Assembly (NCBI GenBank): GCA_016764835.1
Contig: JAESRD010000132.1
Location: 1-7,218, forward strand
DNA length: 7,218 nt
Direction of reading: 5' to 3'
DNA from: Paracoccaceae bacterium
GTDB lineage: Bacteria > Pseudomonadota > Alphaproteobacteria > Rhodobacterales > Rhodobacteraceae
Shown here: in pieces, positions 1-6,727 of the stretch
Layout of the letters: each line of letters begins with the position of its first letter
Numbering within the stretch: the first letter of the stretch is position 1
Notes under the pieces: model-generated
The model's input: the letters and a program-made list of their open reading frames with translations, nothing else
The model's database searches: none
Told to the model about the DNA's origin: nothing
Program-made: the position numbers and the translations under genes

Positions 1-2
1 GC

Positions 3-179
3 GAGACCCGGACCATTGCCTCGGCCATCTATGCCTTTGTCCAAAGCCCCGGCGGCGAGGGCGCGGCCTTGCGGCTGGTCGTGGTCTCCGTCGTTATCTC
101 GATAGCCGCTTTGCTGGTTTCTGAGGCCCTCGCGGCGCGCGTCTCACGCCGGATCGCTGGCGGGCAGGAGCGCCGATGA
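3..179 (+). CDS. modB: Molybdate ABC transporter permease ModB, C-terminal end (partial)
   Basis: This is the last 58 codons of an ORF that enters from the left edge and stops with TGA at 177-179. The visible residues begin ETRTIASAIYAFVQSPGGEG, then a hydrophobic helix (roughly LRLVVVSVVISIAALLVS) and a short Arg-rich cytoplasmic tail ending GGQERR. The ETRT...AIY...PGGE pattern followed by one last membrane span is the usual end of ModB, the inner-membrane permease that forms the molybdate channel of the ModABC importer. The call is supported by modC, which starts inside the stop codon (ATGA, 4-base overlap), so the two are probably translationally coupled. The N-terminal part, including the EAA-type loop that contacts ModC, lies outside the window. 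Confidence 0.85.
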   Translation, partial: ETRTIASAIYAFVQSPGGEGAALRLVVVSVVISIAALLVSEALAARVSRRIAGGQERR

Positions 180-1279
180 GCCTTGATGTCTCCTTCAAGC
201 TAGACCGGGGCGACGGTGTTGAGCTGAGCTTTAAGGCCGGGCCGGGGATAACGGCTCTGTTTGGCCGCTCGGGCGCGGGTAAAACCACGGTCGTTGATGC
301 AATCGCCGGTTTGGTGCGGCCTCAGTCGGGGCATATTGCCATGGATGGGCGGGTTCTATTCGATGCGCAGACCGGGGTTAACCTCAAGCCACATCAGCGC
401 AATATGGGCTATGTTTTTCAACAGGCGCGGCTGTTTCCGCATATGAGCGTTGCCGGTAATTTGGCGTATGGCCAGCGACGGCGGGGCGGGGCAAACCGGA
501 AAAGACTGGCGCAGGTGGCTGAGCTGCTGGGCATTGAGCAGTTGCTGGATCGGCGTCCTGCGGCTCTATCTGGTGGCGAAGCGGCGCGGGTGTCGATAGG
601 GCGCGCTTTGCTCAGTGCGCCCAAAATGCTGCTGATGGACGAGCCCTTTGCCGCCCTTGATGCGCCGCGGCGGGCGGAGATTTTGCCCTATTTGGAGCGC
701 TTGCGCGACGAAGAAGGCCTGCCGATTGTCTATGTCAGCCACAATGTGGCCGAGGTGGCGCGGCTGGCTGATACGATTGTTGTGCTTGAGCAGGGCCTGG
801 TGCTGCGGGCCGGTCCGGCGCTTGATGTCCTGGCAGACCCGGCCACAGCCGCACATTTTGGCGCGCAAGATGCCGGTGCCGTGCTGCTGGGCCGGGTAGC
901 GGCGCGCTACGCTGATGGGTTGATGCAAGTGCGCCTCAGCGGCGGCGAAGTGTTGTTGCCCGACATCCCGGCGGCAGTGCTCGGGCAGAGCCTGCGCATA
1001 CGCATTGCGGCGCGCGATATTATTTTGTCGCTGTCAGCGCCCAGCGGGCTCTCGGCGCTCAATGTTCTGGCTTGCACGGTCGAAGAGCTGCACGAGCAAA
1101 ATGGCAGCGTTTTGGTCAAGTTGCGGGTGGGCGCTGACGCGCTGCTGGCCCGGATAACCGGCCGCTCGGCGATCCATCTTGGCCTGCGCAAAGGCTTGGC
1201 CTGCCATGCGATTATTAAGTCTGTCTCGGTCGCGGGCGGGGCCAGTATTTGGACCAATGCGCAAGAAGAGATTGGTTAA
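176..1279 (+). CDS. modC: Molybdate ABC transporter ATP-binding protein ModC
   Basis: This 367-residue protein is the cytoplasmic ATPase that powers molybdate uptake through ModB. Visible motifs in order are Walker A GRSGAGKT (30-37), Q-loop VFQQARLFPHMSV (80-92), ABC signature LSGGE (131-135), Walker B KMLLMDEP (150-157), D-loop ALD (160-162) and the switch His in YVSHN (His189). The C-terminal ~110 residues hold the molybdate-type regulatory part. RIRIAARDIILSL leads into SALNVL and a single Mop/TOBE domain at about 293-355, which separates ModC from other importer ATPases. The length fits the family (about 350-370). The ATG at 176 overlaps the modB stop. One small oddity is that the signature continues EAARVSIGRALL, where many relatives have ERQRVAIGRALL, so the usual Gln after the signature is Ala137. 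Sulfate or tungstate import is a less likely alternative. Confidence 0.95.
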   Translation: MSLDVSFKLDRGDGVELSFKAGPGITALFGRSGAGKTTVVDAIAGLVRPQSGHIAMDGRVLFDAQTGVNLKPHQRNMGYVFQQARLFPHMSVAGNLAYGQRRRGGANRKRLAQVAELLGIEQLLDRRPAALSGGEAARVSIGRALLSAPKMLLMDEPFAALDAPRRAEILPYLERLRDEEGLPIVYVSHNVAEVARLADTIVVLEQGLVLRAGPALDVLADPATAAHFGAQDAGAVLLGRVAARYADGLMQVRLSGGEVLLPDIPAAVLGQSLRIRIAARDIILSLSAPSGLSALNVLACTVEELHEQNGSVLVKLRVGADALLARITGRSAIHLGLRKGLACHAIIKSVSVAGGASIWTNAQEEIG

Positions 1280-1333
1280 ACATATGCGGTTTATATGGCC
1301 GCAACCGGTCACAAGCCGCGCAAAAGCACCGAT

Positions 1334-1425
1334 AAGCGCCAAAAGCGCCGGTTTGGGCCCGATATCAGGCCTGCCCGGTCTGGCAAGCGCGGCCGGTCTG
1401 GCCTAACATGTCTGAGCATAGGGCC
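1334..1425. repeat. Cluster of short direct and inverted repeats between modC and the next operon
   Basis: The 199-base gap between modC and the next likely start holds several small repeats. AAGCGCC occurs at 1334-1340 and 1343-1349. The palindrome CAGGCCTG is at 1366-1373. The 10-base direct repeat CCGGTCTGGC is at 1375-1384 and 1393-1402, an 18-base period. GGCCTA at 1400-1405 is nearly mirrored by TAGGGCC at 1419-1425, with one bulged G. Direct repeats about two helical turns apart upstream of an operon could be a regulator site, but no known operator is recognised. No stem followed by a T-run, as expected for an intrinsic terminator of modABC, is visible. The repeats are seen directly; any function is a guess. 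Confidence 0.35.
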
Positions 1426-1464
1426 TGATGGGACAGGCGTTTGTGCATCTGCTGACAGACCCTT

Positions 1465-1472
1465 GGGGGGGA
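1465..1472 (+). promoter_or_regulatory. G-rich ribosome binding site supporting a TTG start at 1479
   Basis: A run of seven G followed by A lies 6 bases before a TTG codon at 1479-1481. It can pair with the pyrimidine-rich 3' end of 16S rRNA at normal spacing. This site favours the TTG over the in-frame ATG at 1428, which would put 17 non-signal-like residues ahead of a textbook signal peptide. Confidence 0.5.
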
Positions 1473-1478
1473 ACGATT

Positions 1479-3752
1479 TTGCGAATATTTAGTCGCGCGG
1501 CTTCGGTTGCGGCGTTGATCCTTGCGGTGAGCATGGGGTTCTCGGCCAGTTTGGCCACTGCGCAGACCGCGCCAGACACGGCACAAAATACTGCACAAAT
1601 TACAGCGCCAGCCCGGCTGCTCTTTGTTGGTGCATCGGCTGATGAGCAGCTGAACGGCCCTATTCCGCCAGCGCTTTCGGTTCTGTCATTGCCGAGCCTG
1701 CCGCAGCCCGCCGACGCCGAGATTGCAGCGCTGTCATCTATGTTGCGGGCAAACCCGGTATCAACATTTGAGGCGCCGTCATCCGGGCCTTATTTGGCCC
1801 AAACTGGCGCGCTTTATCTGGTCACTGATTTCGGCTTGACCGGGGGGCAGACCACACAGATTGAAATGGGCGATCAAAGCTTTGGGCTTGACGATCTGGG
1901 CTCACGGCTCTCGGCCTTGCTCGCAGCCTTTGAGCCTGCGCAGCGCGCCATTGGCTTCTTTCGCATTGATGATCCGCAAGACCTGTTGCCTGTGCATTTG
2001 CCGCAGCTGCGCCAAACCATTGACGCCGCCGGTTTCGGCGTGGCGGTGATCATGGTTTATGACCAAGCTTGCACGCACCAGCGCTTGCCGTTGCATTACA
2101 CCGTTTTGGCTGGCTTGGCCGATAGGTTGCCGATGGGCAATGGCGATGGCCGCTCTGATAGCACTGAGGTGCAAAACTGGCTGGGCCGCGCACTTACCCG
2201 CGACACGGCGCGCCAAACCAGCGGGCATTGTGCGGCGGCCTATAGCTTGATTATCAGCGCGGATGCGCCAGATGCCGCTTTGGTACAGCACAGTGCTGAG
2301 CCATTATTCCCGCAAATCACCGCCGCTTTTGAGCTCGAATACTTCGAGGCATTATTCCTTGTCGGGCTACAAAATACCGCCGCTGAGCAACCTATAGATG
2401 CCTATTTGGCGGCCTGTACCTATTGCCCGTTTGAGCCAGACTTGCGCGATCTGCGCCGCCAAATCGTGGCCCGCCAGCAAACAGCCGCCATGGAGCAAGT
2501 GCTCTGGCAGCGGATCGGCGATGATACAGACCCGGCGCGGCTAGAAGTTTATCTGTTAAATTGCAGCATCTGCGCCTTTAGCGACGACGCTCATGCCCGG
2601 CTAGACCGGCTCGATGAGATCGCCAGTGCCCGCGTCGCCGAGACGGCGGCATTTGACGAGATCAGCGCGGCAGGTGACATCATCGCCCTGCGCGACTGGG
2701 TGCAAAACTGCACAGCCTGTTTGCAAAAGGACGCGGCATTGAGCCAGATCGATGCGCTTGAGGCGGATGAGATCTATCAGGCCGAACAGACAGCGCTCAA
2801 TGCGGCACTCAGCGCCCAAAATCCGCGCGCTCTGGCCGCATGGTTGGCTGAGTGCACGCTCTGCGGTGGGGCCGAAGACGCCCAAGCCGCGCTGACCCAG
2901 ATAGAGGCGCAAAACGCTGCCGCTGGTCCCTGCCTTGCCGCCGCCGGGCTGCCGCAGCAGGGTGGGCCACGTCTGCTCAGCGAGATCGATGCTACAGTGG
3001 CCGCCGAGGCCTGCGGCCAGCTGGGCGCGCTGTTCCCCGGCAATGGCACGGCGGCAACATTGCTGGCCCGCATTGCCCAGGCACAGGGCGATGCGGCCGC
3101 TGCGCTGACAGGCTATGAAGCCGGCATGCATGCTGGCTATGCCCCCGCCTTTGGCCTTGCCGCCCATGCTGCCTATGCGCCCGAAACCGGCGAGGCCGAT
3201 TATGCCTTGGCTGCAACCTTGGCCGAAGCGGGCTACGCGCACGGCGACTGGCTGTCTGGCGAGGTGCTGACGGTGATGTATTCACGCGGGTTGACCCCGG
3301 GCAAAGGTGCGCCAGAGGCGTTTGCCGTGGCCGAAGATCACGGCGATCAGGGCAACCACGCAGCCCAGTTCTTTACCGGGTTCTTCCACCTCAGTGGCAT
3401 TGGCACCCCGGCCTCACCCGCCGAGGCCGAACGCTGGCTGCGCCGGGCAACCGATGGCCGCTATGCGCGGGCTTATGCCTTTTTGGCTGGTCTTTATGAA
3501 GACGGGGCCACGGGTATAACCCGTGACGACGCCCAAGCAGCCGAGCTGTACTGGGCTGGGTTGATCGCGGGCGATGCAACCGCGCTTGAGCGGCTGACAA
3601 CCCAGCTCTCAGACCGCAACCGCAATGTGGTGCGCATGGTTCAGACCAAACTGGCCGCGGCTGGGGTTTTTCGCGGCCGGGTCGATGGTATCTCTGGGCC
3701 AAATACGCTTAATGCGGTGCAAACCTATGCCCGCCAAATCGCTGAGGAATAA
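1479..3752 (+). CDS. Secreted CxxC-repeat / Sel1-repeat / peptidoglycan-binding-domain protein
   Basis: This is a large exported protein of 757 residues from TTG 1479, or 774 from the in-frame ATG at 1428; residue numbers here use the ATG. The TTG start gives a clean signal peptide: Arg residues, a hydrophobic core, then ATA|Q with cleavage after 45. Residues ~60-310 form a domain I do not recognise, with Cys215 and Cys268. Residues ~312-495 hold four repeats of 49, 49 and 48 residues spacing, each with one CxxC: CTYC 330, CSIC 379, CTAC 428 and CTLC 476. They follow a pattern like (A/D)xxLxxWLxxCxxC...DAxxxLxxI. Residues ~553-716 resemble Sel1-like helical repeats; the two clearest are 643-678 and 679-715. 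Residues ~732-770 resemble a PG_binding_1 domain (VQTKLAAAGVFRGRVDG, then GPNTLNAVQ). Helical repeats plus a murein-binding end suggest a periplasmic scaffold or adaptor. It heads an operon with SGNH and MBOAT genes, so a role in envelope-glycan acylation is inferred. No catalytic motif was identified. Confidence 0.8.
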   Translation: MRIFSRAASVAALILAVSMGFSASLATAQTAPDTAQNTAQITAPARLLFVGASADEQLNGPIPPALSVLSLPSLPQPADAEIAALSSMLRANPVSTFEAPSSGPYLAQTGALYLVTDFGLTGGQTTQIEMGDQSFGLDDLGSRLSALLAAFEPAQRAIGFFRIDDPQDLLPVHLPQLRQTIDAAGFGVAVIMVYDQACTHQRLPLHYTVLAGLADRLPMGNGDGRSDSTEVQNWLGRALTRDTARQTSGHCAAAYSLIISADAPDAALVQHSAEPLFPQITAAFELEYFEALFLVGLQNTAAEQPIDAYLAACTYCPFEPDLRDLRRQIVARQQTAAMEQVLWQRIGDDTDPARLEVYLLNCSICAFSDDAHARLDRLDEIASARVAETAAFDEISAAGDIIALRDWVQNCTACLQKDAALSQIDALEADEIYQAEQTALNAALSAQNPRALAAWLAECTLCGGAEDAQAALTQIEAQNAAAGPCLAAAGLPQQGGPRLLSEIDATVAAEACGQLGALFPGNGTAATLLARIAQAQGDAAAALTGYEAGMHAGYAPAFGLAAHAAYAPETGEADYALAATLAEAGYAHGDWLSGEVLTVMYSRGLTPGKGAPEAFAVAEDHGDQGNHAAQFFTGFFHLSGIGTPASPAEAERWLRRATDGRYARAYAFLAGLYEDGATGITRDDAQAAELYWAGLIAGDATALERLTTQLSDRNRNVVRMVQTKLAAAGVFRGRVDGISGPNTLNAVQTYARQIAEE
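3744..3748 (+). promoter_or_regulatory. Shine-Dalgarno of the first SGNH gene, inside the upstream coding end
   Basis: GAGGA lies in the last codons of the repeat-protein gene, 11 bases before the ATG at 3760. The spacing is a little long but workable. Together with the 7-base gap between the genes, it points to one transcript and coupled translation. Confidence 0.45.
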
Positions 3753-3759
3753 ATCCTAA

Positions 3760-4521
3760 ATGAGTACGAGAATAATTGCAGCCCTAGGCTTGTCATTGTT
3801 TATGAGCCTGAGTGCCGCGCCGGTTATGGCCGAACAATCTGGCGGTTTGGCCGGGCTCGATTGCCCGTCAGAGCCTGTGCGGATTGTCGTTTTGGGCGAC
3901 TCGCTGGCCGACGGTCTTTGGGGCTCATTCACCCGCGCCTTCGCCGCTTGTTCGGGCGTGTCAGTTGAGCGGCGCACAACGGTTTCTGACGGCCTTGTCA
4001 GGTCCGGCCCAGACACATGGCTCGCCCGCGCAGCCGAGGGCGGCCCGGCCGATCTGATTGTGCTGCAAATCGGCGCGAATGACATAACCAACTTGCGCAG
4101 TGGCACCACGCGTCTGGTTTGGGGCACTGATGAGTGGCGCGCCGCATATGACGCCCGTGCCGAGGCGCTGGCGACCGGTCTGCTGGATTTGGCTGATGAC
4201 GTGATCTGGATGGGCTTGCCGATCGTTGGCCGCGCTCAATTTGAAGAAGGCTACCGGGTTATTACCGGTCTTCAGGCCGCCGCCGCCGAGCGGGCCGGGG
4301 CGCGGTTTGTTGACACGCATGAGCCGATGACCTTTGGCGCAAGCGAGTTTGTAATGTCGGCGCAGGTCGAGGGCCGCACGCGCCAGATCCGCAATAATGA
4401 TCAGGTGCATTTCACCCAGCTGGGTTATGATCTGGTGGCGGGATTGTTGCGCGCCGATGTTGAGAACGTGTTCCAAGCCCGCAGCCGTGAGGCCGCTTTG
4501 GGCGGGCTGGTGCTGCAATAA
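3760..4521 (+). CDS. Exported SGNH/GDSL hydrolase, DUF459-like (first of tandem pair)
   Basis: This 253-residue protein has a signal peptide (MSTRII then a hydrophobic stretch, cleavage near VMA|E at 24), so it should act in the periplasm. SGNH-fold motifs are all present. Block I is GDSLADG with nucleophile Ser48. The block II region is around Ser76-Asp77-Gly78. Block III is IGAND with oxyanion Asn107. Block V is NDQVHFT with Asp214 and His217 completing the triad. The WMGLPIVGR segment (150-158) and the HFTQLGYDLVAGLL end fit DUF459-type SGNH proteins. Cys35 and Cys64 could form a disulfide. Such enzymes add or remove acyl groups on carbohydrates, and next to an MBOAT gene a sugar O-acyltransferase (AlgJ/AlgX/PatB-like) or O-acetylesterase role is inferred. 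It starts 7 bases after the repeat-protein gene, and its stop abuts the ATG of the second SGNH gene. Confidence 0.85.
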   Translation: MSTRIIAALGLSLFMSLSAAPVMAEQSGGLAGLDCPSEPVRIVVLGDSLADGLWGSFTRAFAACSGVSVERRTTVSDGLVRSGPDTWLARAAEGGPADLIVLQIGANDITNLRSGTTRLVWGTDEWRAAYDARAEALATGLLDLADDVIWMGLPIVGRAQFEEGYRVITGLQAAAAERAGARFVDTHEPMTFGASEFVMSAQVEGRTRQIRNNDQVHFTQLGYDLVAGLLRADVENVFQARSREAALGGLVLQ

Positions 4522-5337
4522 ATGCGCCGGTTTGGCGGTTTTGTGTTGGCTTTGTCGTTGGCGGGGCTACTGGCGGCGTCGCCCAGCTTGGGCCAAGATC
4601 TTGGGCTGAGCCTGACCGAACCTGCGCCCTACCGTGCGGCCCAAACCGGGCAAGAGCTGCGCTCTGACATTAGCGGCCTGCGCCCGGCGCGGTTGCTGGT
4701 TATCGGTGACAGTCTGGCGCAAGGCTTTGGTTTTGTTCTTGAAACCCGGGTACCAGAGCAAGAGCTGTTGATAAGCGTGCGCAATGATGCGCGCATCTCC
4801 ACTGGGCTCTCAAGGGCTGACTTTTACGACTGGCCGGCGCATTTCGCCCAGATGGCAGCGGAGCAAGCACCCGATATTGTCGTCATTCATTTTGGCTCAA
4901 ACGATATGCAGGCGATATTGGCCGATGGCGGCCGGACCGCTCTGCGCAGCGCTGAATGGGAGGTGCAGTACCGGCGTCAAATCCGCAAGATTTTGGAGAT
5001 CGCGGCCCAGTACCAAATCATCACCTATTGGCTCGGGCCGGCGCCTGACAAACACCGCAATCTCAATGCGCATCTGGCCCGGATAAACCCGTGGATCGCG
5101 CAAGAAGCCGCCGCTGCTGGCGCGGTCTATTTGCCGCTCAGCCCGTTGACCGCAGCCCCTGACGGCAGCTATGCGCGGGCGGTTGGCGGCGCGGTGTTGC
5201 GCACGGGTGACGGCTCTCATTTCACCGCCCGTGGCTACCGCTTGGTGGTTGATCATTTGCTGGGCCAGATCACCGCACGTTTTGCGCAACTGGCCCCGTC
5301 GCCGGTTGATCTGCTCGCGCAGATGGCGCTGCAATAA
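4522..5337 (+). CDS. Exported SGNH/GDSL hydrolase-like protein (second of tandem pair)
   Basis: This 271-residue protein has an N-terminal signal sequence (MRRFGG, hydrophobic core, likely cleavage near SLG|Q at 24) and about 30 linker residues before the catalytic domain. Motifs are block I IGDSLAQGFG with Ser64, a block II-like STGLSR with Gly95, block III FGSNDMQ with Asn127, and block V GDGSHFTARGYR with Asp230 and His233. The full Ser-Asn-Asp-His set is therefore kept. Overall it reads as DUF459-like but is clearly diverged from its upstream neighbour, with a different loop between blocks III and V (YWLGPAPDKHRN rather than WMGLPIVGR). It follows the first SGNH gene with no gap and overlaps the MBOAT start by one base. 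It probably works in the periplasm with the MBOAT protein, as acyltransferase or esterase. Which of the two SGNH proteins transfers and which hydrolyses cannot be decided from sequence. Confidence 0.85.
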   Translation: MRRFGGFVLALSLAGLLAASPSLGQDLGLSLTEPAPYRAAQTGQELRSDISGLRPARLLVIGDSLAQGFGFVLETRVPEQELLISVRNDARISTGLSRADFYDWPAHFAQMAAEQAPDIVVIHFGSNDMQAILADGGRTALRSAEWEVQYRRQIRKILEIAAQYQIITYWLGPAPDKHRNLNAHLARINPWIAQEAAAAGAVYLPLSPLTAAPDGSYARAVGGAVLRTGDGSHFTARGYRLVVDHLLGQITARFAQLAPSPVDLLAQMALQ

Positions 5338-6719
5338 TGCTGTTTCCGACACTCGAATTTGCGCTGTTCTTTTGCGCTGTGCTAACGCTCAACCAGTTTG
5401 TCGCCCGCAGCCCGGGTTGGCGCAAAGCGCTGCTTTTGGCGGCGTCATATATGTTTTATGCGGCGTGGGATTGGCGGTTTTGCGGGCTAATGGCGGCAGC
5501 CTCAGCGGTGGCTTGGGGCGGCGGGCTGTTGGCGGGCAACAGGGCGCGGCCGGGTCTGGCCAAAGCGGCCATGATCACCAGCATTGTGGCGTTGATGTCC
5601 CTGTTGGCCGTGTTCAAATACTTCAACTTTTTCACACTGTCATTGCAGCAGCTCTTTGATGGCTCAAGCCTTGCGCGTGACATCTCTTGGATGCGGATCG
5701 TGCTGCCGGTTGGCATATCGTTTTATACGTTTCAGGCGGTGTCCTATGTTGTCGATGTGTCGCGCGGCGATGTCGCGGCGCGGCGCAACCCGGCGGATGT
5801 GTTCCTCTACATATCCTTCTTTCCGCAGCTGGTGGCCGGGCCGATTGTGCGGGCGGCTGACTTCTTGCCGCAGATTGATGCGCCGTTTCGTGTGACGCGG
5901 CAAATGCGAGCCGTGGCCGTGGTGCTGATCTTGTCTGGCCTGCTCAAAAAGATGGTCATCGCCAATTACATTTCGGTCGGGCTGGTTGACCCGGTTTTTG
6001 ACTTTCCGCAGGCGGCGAGCATGTTGGAAATTTGGGCGGCGACACTCGGTTACGGTGTGCAAATCTACTGCGATTTTTCGGGCTATTCCGACATTGCAAT
6101 CGGCGTGGCCCTGCTGCTCGGCTACCGTTTCGCCCGCAACTTTGACCAACCATACCGGGCGAAATCTTTCGCCGACTTTTGGCGGCGTTGGCATATTTCG
6201 CTCTCAAGCTGGATCAGAGATTATCTGTATATTCCGCTGGGCGGAAACAGCGGCGGGGCGCTGCGGCAAAGCGGCGTGCTGATGCTGGTCATGCTGCTGG
6301 CCGGTTTGTGGCACGGGGCCGGGTGGAACTTTGTGCTTTGGGGCGGGCTGCACGGTGCGGTGCTGGTCGCCGAGCGGGCAAGCCCGTGGCGCATGCGGTT
6401 GAAACCGGCGCTGGTATTCGCGGTCGTATTCGCGCTGTGGGTGCCGTTTCGGGCGGCTGATATGGGCGTGGTTGGCGGCATTTTTAGCGGGCTGTTTGGT
6501 GGCGGGGCCGGGCTTGGCACGATAAGCTTGCCGCTCTTGGTGCTGATGGCGCTAGGCTTGGCGCTAAACTGGTTGCCTGTGCGCTGGCGGCTCAGCGCCG
6601 AGCAACGGTTGGGCGCAATGCCGACCTTCATCCAAGCGGCGCTGTTGGCGCTTGGCACGGTGCTGCTGTTTGGGCTGGCGCAAGACGGCACGGCGCCGTT
6701 CATATACTTTCAGTTCTAG
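5337..6719 (+). CDS. MBOAT-family membrane O-acyltransferase, AlgI/PatA-like
   Basis: This 460-residue multi-spanning membrane protein is a recognisable member of the AlgI branch of the MBOAT family. Such proteins pass acyl groups, usually acetyl, across the inner membrane to exported SGNH partners or glycans. Hallmarks in order are an MLFPTLEFALFF start, FKYFNFF (93-99), LPVGISFYTFQAVSYVVD (123-140), FFPQLVAGPIVRA (161-173), YCDFSGYSDIAIG (244-256), FWRRWHISLSSWIRDYLYIP (281-300), and LAGLWHGAGWNF (321-332) with the invariant His326. The C-terminus FIYFQF is typical. Length matches AlgI-type proteins (about 460-520). The ATG at 5337 shares one base with the TAA of the upstream SGNH gene, so translation is probably coupled. 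No truncation or missing catalytic residue is seen. The acceptor (capsule, exopolysaccharide, peptidoglycan or glucan) cannot be told from the protein, though the neighbouring protein with a murein-binding-like domain hints at the cell wall. Confidence 0.93.
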   Translation: MLFPTLEFALFFCAVLTLNQFVARSPGWRKALLLAASYMFYAAWDWRFCGLMAAASAVAWGGGLLAGNRARPGLAKAAMITSIVALMSLLAVFKYFNFFTLSLQQLFDGSSLARDISWMRIVLPVGISFYTFQAVSYVVDVSRGDVAARRNPADVFLYISFFPQLVAGPIVRAADFLPQIDAPFRVTRQMRAVAVVLILSGLLKKMVIANYISVGLVDPVFDFPQAASMLEIWAATLGYGVQIYCDFSGYSDIAIGVALLLGYRFARNFDQPYRAKSFADFWRRWHISLSSWIRDYLYIPLGGNSGGALRQSGVLMLVMLLAGLWHGAGWNFVLWGGLHGAVLVAERASPWRMRLKPALVFAVVFALWVPFRAADMGVVGGIFSGLFGGGAGLGTISLPLLVLMALGLALNWLPVRWRLSAEQRLGAMPTFIQAALLALGTVLLFGLAQDGTAPFIYFQF

Positions 6720-6727
6720 GGGGGGTG

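Noticed and set aside
907..1342. Long antisense frames opposite modC
   Set aside because: They are typical open shadows of a GC-rich gene. The + strand frame has a complete, motif-bearing ModC, and the antisense translations have no recognisable domain.
1381..1409. Possible promoter TGGCAA-17-TAACAT before the repeat-protein gene
   Set aside because: It matches only 3/6 and 4/6 to the standard -35 and -10 boxes, which is too weak to call in GC-rich DNA, although the position is sensible.
1605..2358. Caspase-like peptidase domain at the N-terminus of the repeat protein
   Set aside because: The architecture is reminiscent, but no His-Gly/Cys catalytic dyad in the expected context can be pointed to, so no peptidase function was assigned.
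2415..2864. c-type heme binding by the CxxC motifs
   Set aside because: None of the four CxxC motifs is followed by His, so the CxxCH signature is absent.
2601..3242. 213-codon antisense frame within the repeat-protein gene
   Set aside because: Its product has no coherent domain or signal, and the + strand frame encodes the clear CxxC and Sel1 repeats through the same stretch.
3961..4518. 185-codon antisense frame opposite the first SGNH gene
   Set aside because: The + strand has all SGNH catalytic blocks. The antisense frame has no ribosome site or domain and reflects codon bias.
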